Shown piece by piece: positions 19,459 through 29,935 of a DNA stretch of 64,000 nt (the stretch's first letter is position 1; every line of letters begins with the position of its first letter). The notes under the pieces are model-generated. The model saw only the letters and a list, made by a program, of their open reading frames with translations, had not been told where the DNA came from and ran no database searches. The stretch lies in assembly GCA_004431415.1 (NCBI GenBank), contig QPMI01000004.1, positions 1-64,000 of the forward strand. The letters are read 5' to 3'. The DNA is from Cyanophora paradoxa (lineage: Eukaryota; Glaucocystophyceae; Cyanophorales; Cyanophoraceae). The position numbers were made by a program, and so were the translations under genes.

Positions 19459-20600
19459 TCAGTGACTGATCGCTTGGTGAAGCCGTTGTGAAGCCGTTCC
19501 TTCTTTGAAGCCTGGCGGACAATATTCGATGTCAAGAGGCCCCGCTGTGCTCAGCGGCTTCAAAAAGCTTGGGATTTCCTGCGTATGCGTATGCCTGCGT
19601 ATGCAACCATGAAACACGAACCTGGTGGTCTCGCTATTGGCCCTTTCTCGAGACTTGCTGCTGAGCGCCTCTCGCTCCAGGGTGTAGCTCTCTGTCGCGT
19701 TCGTCTTCTTCCTGGCGCACAGCTCGCTTTCCGTTAGGTTGACGTGCCCTGCAGTGCTTCGATTGACAGTCCCGTTGCCCTCCCCGATGTGCTTGCAATC
19801 CGGCCCGCGGCCCGTGCGATCGACTTCATTCCCGTGCCTGCGCATGCGCTTAGCCTCGTTAAGAACGCTTGCAAGTTGTCCTCCATGCCCGCACTCGTCC
19901 GACGCGCGCACTGATCGCTTTCCCTGGTTCAACACGGTGATTCCCGACCTGCGCTACGCTCTCAAGCAGCGCGTCCTTGACGGCTAACGCTCTCCGCACA
20001 TCGTCTCGTATCGCTGATATGATATTCAGCGTCCTGCTTCGGCAAATTTGCTTGACAGTGTCCTCTCTTCGAATTCTCTGTGTCCGGTCTGCCACCGGCG
20101 CTGAAATTGCAATGCGCTGCACGTTTTCGTTCTCTGCCCTGTTCAACGGTTGTGCATCAGTTCTGGTCGCTCATCTTTCATGCCCTGCAGCTCCAGCCGA
20201 TGCCTATTCCGGATCCTTCCGCACAGGCTCGGTCCGTTTCGCTGACTCCTGGATGTTTCTCAGAGTCTGCAGAACTGGGAGTGACAGATTGTTCGGATTC
20301 TTGGATTGCACATCATTTTGCTCGTACTCTCTGGCCTATCGTGCAGGTCGCTCAGAAGCTGCTGCTACGCTTGCAATGGACCCCAACACAGAGCTGCCCC
20401 TTACGCCTTCCTCCAAGACGGGCTTGAAGACGGCTACTCTGATGGCTGGCCTGTTTCGCGAGCTTGACGATTTCATGGACATGCTTCCTGACCCTTCACA
20501 CTCTTTGTTCAATCATGAATGCTAATGTCTCAGAGTCTTGGATGCTGCTCGTGCTTATGAACATTCTCTAGCCTCTTTTTGAGCACTGCGAGCATATTGC
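19459..20600 (+). pseudogene. LINE ORF2 C-terminal fragment, copy 2
   Basis: Plus-strand homologue of 12629-13295. Broken frames give a VPAHALSLVKNACKLS-like stretch (19840-19890), the zinc-finger region LCPVCHRR ... NALHVFVLCPV (20078-20140), FHALQLQPMPIP and FRELDDFMDMLPD. The 3' flank includes GCCCAGTTTGCC near 20655, the same target into which the half-LINE at 10321-12617 inserted elsewhere. It ends about 180 bp before the HisC stop codon; that gap contains nothing else recognisable. Confidence 0.55.
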
Positions 20601-20782
20601 TCAGCCTGCCCCTAGCCCCGATCTAGCTCCTAGCCCTCTTGTACATGTTGCCCAGTTTGCCTGTTGCCCACGTACTCTTCTGGCAACCAAGCTACCCGGT
20701 GACCTGCCGTTGCGTCTGCAAGCTACCCTTCCATGGGGAACTATGCATGTCTCCCGAAGCTGCCCTAAAGTTGCAAAAGCAA

Positions 20783-22405
20783 TCATGGATGCATGTCCTT
20801 GAGAGCGGATAGGAGTACAGCGATCTGCTCAGGAGTCCCTACTGAGAATCGCACACAGTCTGCAAGACCGGTACTATTGTAATACCGGATAAGAATGCCA
20901 AGGTCCTCCAGGCGCTTCTTCACGTCAGCAGCGGTGAGGCCCATGTGATTGGGCAGGACACGGGCCAGAACGAAGTTGGACGAGGATGGGAAGGGGGCTA
21001 GAAACGGCAGGGCAGCGAGGCCTGCAGCAAGCTGCTCACGAGCAGCCACCATTCGAGAGAGGTTCTCGAGGAGAAAATCAAGGTCTTGCAGCGACGCGAC
21101 TGCGGCAAGCTGCGATGCCACCGTGACATTGTACGGTTGTTTGATCTTCCACAGATGTTCTGCCACATGCAGCGGGAAAGCTCCGTACCCAATCTGCAGA
21201 AGGGTCACACAGCTCAATGACAGCGCTGCTAGTCATGCACCCGCATGCCAGCGAGTCCGGCCATCTTCGAAAAAGTGCGAAGCACCACAAGGTTCTCGTG
21301 GCGAGTGACCCACGGCATGCGGCTCTGGCCAGCGAGCCGAGGGCGCTGGCCCGGAATGCATCCGCCCTGCACCATAACAGTATTGGCATTACGCTCGGTC
21401 CGTGTATGATTGAATGAGAAGCACCTGGAACTCGACGTAGGCCTCATCAAGAACGATAATGGCGGGCAGAGCAAGAAGCCGTTCCAGGTCGGCGTCCGAC
21501 AGCAAAGATCCGTCGGGATTGTTGGGTGAAGTCACGAACACAAGCTTCGGATGCGGGCGTACGGCGTCGGGTCCGAAGAAAAGCCTTTCGATGCCATCAA
21601 CATCGACAGAAAAGTCGGCGCCGCGCCACACGTTCAAGACGCGCGCCCCCGAAACGTCACCGTCGAATTTATACATCCCGAACGTTGGCGGCGTATTAAC
21701 GACCGCGTCGTTTGGGTCCACATACGCTCGAAACATAAGATCGATCAGCTCGTCCGCGCCTGCACTTTGAGGTCTGAATCCGCGTGCATTGTCGAAGGGT
21801 CTATGCGGGCGCACCATTCCCGCACAAGATATGGTCCTCAGCGACACCGGTCTCTTCTGCCAAAGCCGCGCGCAGCTCCCGGCTTTCCGGGTCTGGATAA
21901 ATGTGCAGGTAGGGAGCCGCCGCGAGCACCTCCCGCACCTGGAGGGAAAGATCCCACACCTGGAGGGAAAGATCTCACATCAAGATGGGCTCACCTTCGG
22001 AGAGGGCCCGTAGGGGTTCTCGTTCGCGTCGAGCTTGATGATCTCCTCGGGCTTTCGGCCTAGCTTCTTGCTGAGTACTTCGAAGGGCAAGATAGGAACG
22101 TAGGGCTCCATGGAAGTGACATTTGGGCGCACAAGCGAGCGAACCCCCGCGGGTGCTGCCTGCGACTCTTGCGTTCTAGTCAGCCGAAGCGGGGCGCGCG
22201 CGCAGATTTAGTTTGCAAATGAACCGGCTGCTGTCATGAGGAAACGCGGCTCCGTCCGCGCGCACGCTTTGCCGGTCCCTATGCACGGTGCTCGCCGTGC
22301 GATTACCGGAGATCCCGCGAAGCCGCTCCGACCCGAGGAGGTATCCTGGAGCGGTCTGGCCAGCTGCGTCCGTACAGCAACAGGACCAAAGACGAAAGCC
22401 ATCGC
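20783..22405 (-). CDS. hisC: Histidinol-phosphate aminotransferase (HisC), probably plastid-targeted
   Basis: PLP-dependent enzyme of histidine biosynthesis (imidazole-acetol phosphate to histidinol phosphate). On the minus strand the exons read LVRPNVTSMEPYVPILPFEV, KLDANENPYGPSP, IYPDPESRELRAALAEETG, GADELIDLMFRAYVDPNDA, VFVTSPNNPDGS, VVLDEAYVEF, VLRTFSKMAGLAGMR (PLP lysine in TFSK), YGAFPLHVAEHLWKIKQPYN and, at the end, RFSVGTPEQIAVLLSALKDM. Introns are 47-100 nt with GT-AG ends, for example after GMR (47 nt) and inside CGNG. Sequence order and motifs are those of the plant enzyme. The start is uncertain. An ATG at 22403-22405 opens an Arg/Ala/Ser-rich leader (MAFVFGPVAVRTQ) resembling a transit peptide, which joins the body only if a short intron around 22150-22220 removes a stop; otherwise translation starts at MEPYVP. 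Confidence 0.88.
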
Positions 22406-23082
22406 GGCTAGAATGCAACGCGGGGGATACAGCACATATGTCAGCACATACGTATGTTTATGGCGTGTCATTATAACGTTAACGGAAGCACGCTAGCGCT
22501 TTAATTAGCACTTTTGCGAGCTTTTTAGCACGTGTACAGTTACATATACCGGCCAGCGCTAGCGCTAGCGCGCGTGCACGGGTCACCGGGTTCCCGGAGT
22601 CCTTCACACAGGGGCTGGCCCCGGATTCGAGTCGGTGCACTCGGTTAGCGTCTACTCTCAACCATTAATACTGAACCACAAGTACTGCGATCGCGAGCCC
22701 TGCCTGCCTGGCTCAGCGGCTGGCGACTATCGACAAGGTCACGTAAACCTGGCCATGGCCATGGCCATGGCCGTGAGCCCTGATTCAAGGATTAAAATAT
22801 AATAATTATAGGCTGCTCTCGATCGCGAGCACTTCATGATCAAGCTTTTCTGTTCTTCCTTGATCATGACCATACCCACCCCTTCAACAAGTAACAGCAC
22901 AACCTTTTTTTTTTGGAAAGTCTGTTGCATTCATACTCACTTGAAAACAGTCCCCTGCTCCGCGCGCGCCTCCGATACTAAGATGCTGAGTGCAGGAGGA
23001 GATAGTCCCCCGCTCCGCGCCTCGGATACTAGAGTGCAGGAGGAGCCTCGGAGATAGATCACAAGAGTGCTACAGCTAGTAT
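22406..23082. other. Intergenic stretch upstream of HisC
   Basis: No gene seen. It contains runs of short palindromes: AGCGCTAGCGCTAGCGCGCG (22555-22576) and a GGCCATGGCCATGGCCATGG run (22752-22772). There are also two similar ~30-bp CCCCTGCTCCGCGC / CCCCCGCTCCGCGC segments (22951-23040). Confidence 0.5.
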
Positions 23083-23310
<228 letters not shown>

Positions 23311-23313
23311 TCT

Positions 23314-23345
23314 AGAGCAAGTAAAAGACACGCCCACGCCAGCAT
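23314..23345 (-). repeat. Terminal fragment of the M2 retroposon 3' end
   Basis: GAGCAAGTAAAAGACACGCCCACGCCAGCA matches the plus-strand form of the M2 terminus at 10332-10362 and 15970-16000. Only ~30 bp remain, joined to the GT repeat where the CT tail would be. It could be an extreme 5'-truncated insertion whose tail became or primed the microsatellite. Confidence 0.5.
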
Positions 23346-23595
23346 GAATGGAAGGCTGGGCTAGTATACGTAGTATACGTAGTGTCGTGCTTGGCTTTAA
23401 TTTAGCTGTAGTCTACCGAGTCGCCTCCAGAACAATGTGCCGGTCCTCTAGCAGCTGCAGTGAGCCGCGGCCGTGCACGTGGTGCACTCTGGCCTATCTT
23501 ATAGTGGAGGAGGTACGGAGGTAAATTTTTGAAATTTTGCTGCGCCAGCTGCAGTGCCCCCACTTGCTAGGGATCTAGGAGCGCATACTACTAAG

Positions 23596-24671
23596 AAAAT
23601 TAATACAGCAATTGGGTTGGGAATTATGTGTTGTGTGATGGCGCAGCGAGGGGGGCAGCGGGCTAGGCGACAGATGGCAGTAATGGAGCTTGCATGATAC
23701 TGAACACGATACATTCGGCGGCGTCTAGCTCCGTCACCATCGATTTTCGACCACTGCGGGCGCGGGCTTCCCGGCGCAGGATCGCTAAGACAGCTACACG
23801 AGTACTATGGGATCGGCGCGCATAGGTCCTTTCCGCTAGCGGATCCACGCTGCGCGCCCGCGCGCCGCCCGCCCAAGTGCTGCACGACCAGCGTGGGCAG
23901 CCGTGACGGCGAGCGAACCGCTCGGGGCGGATGCGGCGAAACTCTGAATGCGTGCCGCTCTAACCGGTCGCAGCGCTGGAGCGGATTTGGGGGCGACCAA
24001 AACTGGTAGGGGGGCACCAAAAAACTGGGAGGGGACACCAATTCCAGATTGCGCGGCAAGTCGCGGCAACCATCGCCGGCATGGCGGCCGCTGCGCCGGC
24101 ATGGCGGCCGCTGCGGCAACTCCCCGAACCTTCAAGAGAGGAGCACCAAAAGCCACTGATACGGAAGTTGCCGCAGCGGCCGCCATGCCGGCGATGGTTG
24201 CCGCGACTTGCCGCGCAATCTGGAATTGGTGTCCCCTCCCAGTTTTTTGGTGCCCCCCTACCAGTTTTGGTCGCCCCCAAATCCGCTCCAGCGCTGCGAC
24301 CGGTTAGAGCGGCACGCATTCAGAGTTTCGCCGCATCCGCCCCGAGCGGTTCGCTCGCCGTCACGGCTGCCCACGCTGGTCGTGCAGCACTTGGGCGGGC
24401 GGCGCGCGGGCGCGCAGCGTGGATCCGCTAGCGGAAAGGACCTATGCGCGCCGATCCCATAGTACTCGTGTAGCTGTCTTAGCGATCCTGCGCCGGGAAG
24501 CCCGCGCCCGCAGTGGTCGAAAATCGATGGTGACGGAGCTAGACGCCGCCGAATGTATCGTGTTCAGTATCATGCAAGCTCCATTACTGCCATCTGTCGC
24601 CTAGCCCGCTGCCCCCCTCGCTGCGCCATCACACAACACATAATTCCCAACCCAATTGCTGTATTAATTTT
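23596..24671. repeat. Perfect inverted repeat: two 500-bp arms, 76-bp spacer
   Basis: The left arm 23596-24095 and the right arm 24172-24671 are exact reverse complements wherever I compared them; paired coordinates always sum to 48267, so there is no indel. The spacer 24096-24171 holds a 20-bp duplication of the left arm end (GCCGGCATGGCGGCCGCTGC) and the unique loop. Outside the arms, imperfect inverted similarity continues about 25 bp (GGGATCTAGGAGCGCAT against GGGACACTAGAGCGCAT). No transposase is present. Candidates are a foldback element, a palindromic duplication or an assembly fold-back. The mirrored ORFs are by-products of symmetry. Confidence 0.95.
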
Positions 24672-24744
24672 GGACCAGAATGCGCTCTAGTGTCCCTGAT
24701 ACCCACTGCTGCGCCGAAAGCCCCATCGCAAATTCAATCATACG

Positions 24745-26900
24745 ATGGATCCGTACAAGGTGCGCCTTCATTGCGTACGGCTCGAAACCGAACTGAATCA
24801 TCCTTCCGAAAGCATATTCCAACGAGCGCGGCGAACGCGCAATTCTGGACCACGAACTACGGTCCACGTTTTCGTCTTCGGGCCGTTCCGTCCAGCGCCT
24901 GACTCTACCGGCACAGGGGCTCCTGTTTGGAATAACAACTCCTCGCTCACCGTTGGGGTGTGTTGTGCGCGCGGTCATGTGCGCGGACACTTTACACCGA
25001 TTTCCGCTGCAGCCGCGCGGGCCAGTCCTATTGGAAGATTATCATTTGGTCGAGAAGCTCGCCAACTTTGACCGCGAGCGCATTCCTGAGCGCGTCGGTA
25101 CGCACGCTTGCAAAGCGCTGTGTGCGCGCGCCAACGTGCTGCAGTGCATGCGCGGGGGGCATCGGCCAAGGGCTACTTCGAAGTCACACACGACGTCTCG
25201 CACTTGACATCGGCGGATTTTCTGCGGACAGTTGGCGTGCAGACGTGTGTTTCACGCAGTGAATCGAAATATACCTTCGTGAGGGCTAACCTTGTTCCTC
25301 AGGCCGCTTATTCTGCGTTTCTCGACCGTCATTCACGAGCGTGGATCCCCTGAAACGCTTCGTGATCCACGCGGCTTTGCTGTGAAGTTCTACACCCGCG
25401 AGGGTGCGATTAATGCACGTGCCATTTAGGCTCTCCTGCTGATGCTTGTTGCCTTCGATGACGTAGGCAACTACGATCTCGTGGGCAACAACTTTCCCGT
25501 ATTCTTTATCCGCGATGGCATTAAGTTTCCTGACATGGTGCATGCCCTGAAGCCGAACCCGAAGACACACATTCAGGAGTGGTGGCGCATTTGGGACTTC
25601 TTCTCGCACCATCCAGAGTCGTGCCACATGTTCACGTTCCTTCTCGACGACATTGGAATTCCTCAGGACTACCGCCACATGGACGGCAGCGGAGTCCACA
25701 CTTTCGTCTGGGTCAACAAGCAGGGCAAGGAGACTTTCGTGAAGTACCACTTTCGGCCGAAGTGTGGTGTCGCCTCTCTCCTGGACGAAGAGGCCGTCCT
25801 TGTCGGCGGCAAAAATCATAGGTAGTTTCATTTTATTTTCTGGCATGCAAGAGTTGTTTTTCATCTGCGGGTGTCCGTAGCCATGCTACCCAGGACCTGA
25901 CTGAGGCCATTGCCCGAGGCGAGTTCCCTGAGTGGACCCTGTACATTCAAACCCTTGACCCCCAAGACGAAGACAAGGTGGTTGCGATGATAGGCCAGTT
26001 GACACTTTCTGAATGCCCTGGTTTTCGCAGTACGACTTTGATCCACTTGATGTGACGAAGACATGGCCGGAGGACGTGTTTCCCCTGCAGCCTGTCGGGC
26101 GTCTCGTGCTGAATCGCAACATTGACAACTTTTTCCTTGAGAACGAGATGCTTGCTTTCTCCCCATCCAATGTGGTTCCTGGAATCTAGTGTGCACATTC
26201 TTTGCACTCTGTTTTGCTCTCATTTCTCGCCCTTCTTCAGCTGATTGCTCTTCTCCAGCTACTCCCATGACAAGCTTCTGCAGACCAGAATCTTCTCGTA
26301 CCCTGACACCCAAAGGCACCGCCTTGGCCCAAATTACCTCCTCCTGCCGCCAAATGCTCCCAAGACGAAGTTCCACAACAACCGTGCCCCCGCTTTCTTG
26401 CACTGTCCTTCTGCAGGTGGTAATCCAACATTGTCCAGATCATGAGGGCTTCATGAATTTCATGCGACGGGATGAGGAGGTCAACTATTTTCCCTCGAGA
26501 TATGACTCTGCACGCAATGCAGATCCGTGAGCATGATTTTTTGTCTCTGTGTGACTTCAACTTGACATGTTTCTACCATGACCCCAGGTATCCTTTTTCC
26601 ACAAGTGTGCCCACAGGCCAAAAGACAAAGTCTGTCATTCCCAAGGAGAACAACTTCAAACAGGCTGGAGAGCGCTTCAGATCTTTTGACCCTGCACGCC
26701 AGGAGCGCTTCATTCGAAGGTTTGTGAGTTCACTGCATGGGGTGTCAGACCCTTCTGACACAAAATACAGACTGGTGGATGCCCTTCGATGCCCTCGCAT
26801 CACACACGAGGTTCGGGGAATCTGGCTCTCGTACTGGAGCAATTGCGATGCTTCCCTTGGCCGGCGTTTGGCCCACGCCCTTGGCAAGCCCGTTATGTGA
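24745..26900 (+). CDS. CAT: Heme catalase, plant type, about a dozen short introns
   Basis: Decomposes hydrogen peroxide, usually in peroxisomes. Exons read [63 protein letters not shown] (catalytic His), [37 protein letters not shown] (catalytic Asn), [73 protein letters not shown] (heme-ligand Tyr in R-x-F-x-Y), [34 protein letters not shown] and the end [15 protein letters not shown]. All splice joins I checked keep frame, with introns of about 47-80 nt, GT-AG. All catalytic residues are present, so the gene looks functional. There is no SKL-type C-terminus. An 18-residue in-frame stretch near 26730-26780 may be one more intron. The gene starts 73 bp from the large palindrome. Confidence 0.92.
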
Positions 26901-27175
26901 TCTTCTTCACATGAAATGCCCTAGGGCATGATGTTCACCTTGTAATAACAAGCAATTCTTTCTTTTGTGTTACCAGAGGGCAATTTTCTGCTACCAAGGG
27001 CAATGTGCCCTTGTGAATGGTCCAATGCACATATGTGGACTCCTCTGCCTCCGCAAGGATTGATGGGAATGGTTCCAAAAAGTGACAGCAATAAGATCAC
27101 AGAAGAGACTCTGAATGAAAGATCACAGCAAGGAGTGCAACAAAGAATGTGAAAATTTACAGCGAGAAGTGCAGT
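26901..27175. other. Convergent 3' intergenic gap between catalase and the IQ gene
   Basis: About 275 bp, mildly AT-rich, with no ORF or repeat noticed; presumably both 3' UTRs. Confidence 0.5.
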
Positions 27176-28720
27176 TCAGTTAGGGGGGCTTTTTGACTGA
27201 GCTGCTGGCGGCACTGAGAGAAGTCCGGCTGGCGGCTCCTGACTCCTATGCATCTTAGCACTGAACGCATGAGCTGCACGGCGCCGCTCTTCTGCCCGGG
27301 CAATTGCTGCATCCTCAGAGAGATCCTCTGGTTGGACATCTGTGTCCAGCAGGCCTTCCTCTTCGAGAAGGCACTTCATGAATGCAGCAAGTGCCCGCTT
27401 TGTAGCTGTCAAGCTCGTTAGCCTCAGGAGAGTATGCCTCCTTTCCCAAGCCTCCTGCACGTGGGATTTAAGTTGCTGATGATTTGAAAACAGGTTCAAA
27501 ATTCAAAGACTCACCTGAAGGCGCAAGTCAACAGTGTTTCCATTTGTACGAAGACAGCTGATCGTTTTTGGCCAGGAGGTGGGGTGCTGCACACCAGCAC
27601 ACATAATACACAATAAGAGAAAGTAATCCAAGAATAATCTTGCTTATTTCTTACCGTGCATCGTGGCATCGATATAAAAACACGGTTGAAATCTTCATCA
27701 AAAGCTACTACCTCCTCGAAATCTGATTGCTGCGGAAGCTTCCCAGACAGCTCTGTGGGCTCGTGCAAACTCTGTGCTCCAGCTGGTTCTTCATCGGAGT
27801 CCAGTTGAACACCAACTCTCCGCACTTTTCGAGGGCACGGCCCTAGCCCATGAAGTCCCCTCCACCACCTGTTCTGGTTCACCTGGGGGTATTGCAATCA
27901 AATTGCCTGGCACACCTTTGCACCACAGTTGCAGCCCATGCACGTGCATCACGAACGGCCAACCACTTTCGCCGACACATGAAACTGAGAATTGATTTAG
28001 AACAGCTCAAAAAATCAAACTAAATTCGCATCACCTTCTCGTGATTGCCTGGACTGTTCGTGCAGCTCCAGAGGCATGAGAGAGGTACCAAATCGCAAGC
28101 GCCCTGAGCTTCCAGAATCGGTAGAGTCCTTGCACGTGCACTGCTGCTTCACTCTCCAGCCGGCGACGCTCAAGGGTGCCCCACACATGGGCCCCCCGGC
28201 CCACTGCAAGGACTCTCCGGACCCTCCGTCGCAGCCGGTACCAGCCCCATGCGATCTGTATTCGCTTGGCTGCTGTGTGCCAGCGTAGCCCTTGCTTGAA
28301 AAGGTCCTTGTCCCGGCACCACCGCAGCCAGTCCCTCAGCATTGCACCACAAGCCTCCTTCCGCCTTGACCACCAGCGAAGGAAGGCGAGCCGCACCCGA
28401 GCTTGTTTTCTTCTCACCGCGCATTGCAGCATAGTGGCTGCGGACTGCCGCCGCACCTGCGCGCGGCGTGAGCCGCGGATGGCGTGAGAGGTGCAGATCC
28501 GTGCCTCAGCCAATGCACTCTTGTTGATATCAGCACGAGACGCAGGACCAAGCGAGGCGATTCGAAGCGACCGGATCTGAGCATGCGAGCAGTAGCGGCT
28601 CGAGCAGCCAGCGTGAAGGGGCTCGCTCTCCTCCGTCCGCTGCGCCGCATGGGGTCTCGTGGGCGTCGCGTACAACCGACAGCCGTACAAAGCTACAACC
28701 GTCGGTCGCACCTTCGACAT
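27176..28720 (-). CDS. IQ-motif protein (putative calmodulin-binding)
   Basis: The first exon (28720-28031) starts MSKVRPTVVALYG and contains serial IQ-like motifs: MLQCAVRRKQARVRL, AAKRIQIAWGWYRLRRRVRR, AAVHVQGLYRFWKLRAL and ARTVQAITR. Further exons follow through FMCRRKWLAVRDARAWAATV (another IQ), an acidic segment LDSDEEPAGAQSL, FDEDFNRVFISMPRCT and, after more introns, a C-terminal part with LTATKRALAAFMKCLLEEEG ending at 27176. IQ motifs bind calmodulin or myosin light chains. No motor or other catalytic domain is visible. The exact exon joins after 28031 are inferred. It is divergent from RPS25 across about 350 bp that must hold both promoters. Confidence 0.65.
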
Positions 28721-29066
28721 GATCTCTCGCTCCTCACCCCAGGCCCAGCCGCGGCCGATCGCTTCACGGTGCTTGCCCGACCGGTAGTTCCCATGCTGCA
28801 GGCCCAGGCGCAGGTCGTTGTGCTGCTGGGCGGGCGCGCAGCGAGGCAGGTCGTGCGTACCTTTGCTACGCCCGGGAGGCGCGTCCGAACCGATTGGCGC
28901 GCGGGCGCTCGAACTGTAAGCCTCGTCTGCGGCAATGCTATGGACGGCAGTATACGTGGCTCCTCATCGCCTGCATAAGCACTGCGGGGCTCCGAGGTCG
29001 CTCTCATTTCGGGCGTTTGGTGTACCCGGCCTCGGGGTATAGTGCACTTTCGTGGCGAGTGCAAAG

Positions 29067-29712
29067 ATGGTGCGGTTGCCCCTGTGCTTGAGCGCTGGCA
29101 CGCGGGCTCGCTGAGCGCCGGGATATGGGAGCGCTTGGCTAGGCTGCGGCTCTGGCGGATCTCCGCACTCACCGCAATGCTCATCCGTTCCACTGCAGGC
29201 GGGGAAGAAGGCGGACGATGCGAAGGGGAGCAAGGGCAAAGCCGCGAAGGCCGGCAAGGTCCGCGACCCTCCGCGCCTACGCTTAGCCGCCGAACGCTAA
29301 GATGCCACGCACAGCCATCTTCCTCCTCCAGCGGTGGCAAGGGTATGAAGCCCTCCCTAGCTCAAATCGCCGCTTGAGCTTATGTTCGCGATCGCCCGCT
29401 CAGGAAAGAAGAAGAAGTGGTACGCCACCTTCGCTGCTGACATGCACAGCGCATGATGTCTGCACCAGGTCGAAGGGCAAGATGAAGGAGAAGGTCAACA
29501 ACCTCGTACTTTTCGACAAGGCTACGTACGACAAGCTCATCTCGGAGGTCCCGAAGATGAAGCTGATCACTCCGTCCGTAATCTCTGAGCGCCTGAAGGT
29601 CAACGGAAGCCTTGCTCGCCGTGGCATCAAGGAGCTGATGGCGAAGGGCTTGATTCGCCTCGTCGCCGATCACTCTGCCCAGAGCATCTACACCCGTGCC
29701 ACGAACGCCTGA
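29067..29712 (+). CDS. RPS25: 40S ribosomal protein S25 (eS25)
   Basis: Five exons can be joined exactly: 29067-29069 (ATG only), 29199-29258, 29315-29342, 29404-29419 and 29469-29712, giving 116 residues. The product has a basic N-terminus with [20 protein letters not shown], then [20 protein letters not shown] and [16 protein letters not shown], the eS25 winged-helix signature. Introns are 129, 56, 61 and 49 nt, all GT-AG. The start codon is alone on exon 1, a layout known from ribosomal protein genes. The 28- and 16-nt exons are unusually small. Confidence 0.95.
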
Positions 29713-29935
29713 GCTGTACCCCGTGATTCTGTTGATGCAACCCGCCAGCCTCGCTTTCCTCGAAGCCGAGCATGTTGTTGGGTCGCGTGAGAGGAGCGCA
29801 TGAGAGCCGAGCACAAGCAGAGGGGAGCGCATGAGAGGCATGGAGCAGAGCAGAGGTGAAAGCAGAGCATGTTCTTGTGAAACACAGCTGCAGAGTAGAA
29901 ACTCGATTCAGAACGTGATTTAGAAACTCGAGCTG

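Noticed and set aside
23663-24604. Mirrored ORFs within the palindrome (for example a 119-codon pair)
   Set aside because: Identical ORFs on both arms follow from the symmetry; no homologous domain or codon signal.
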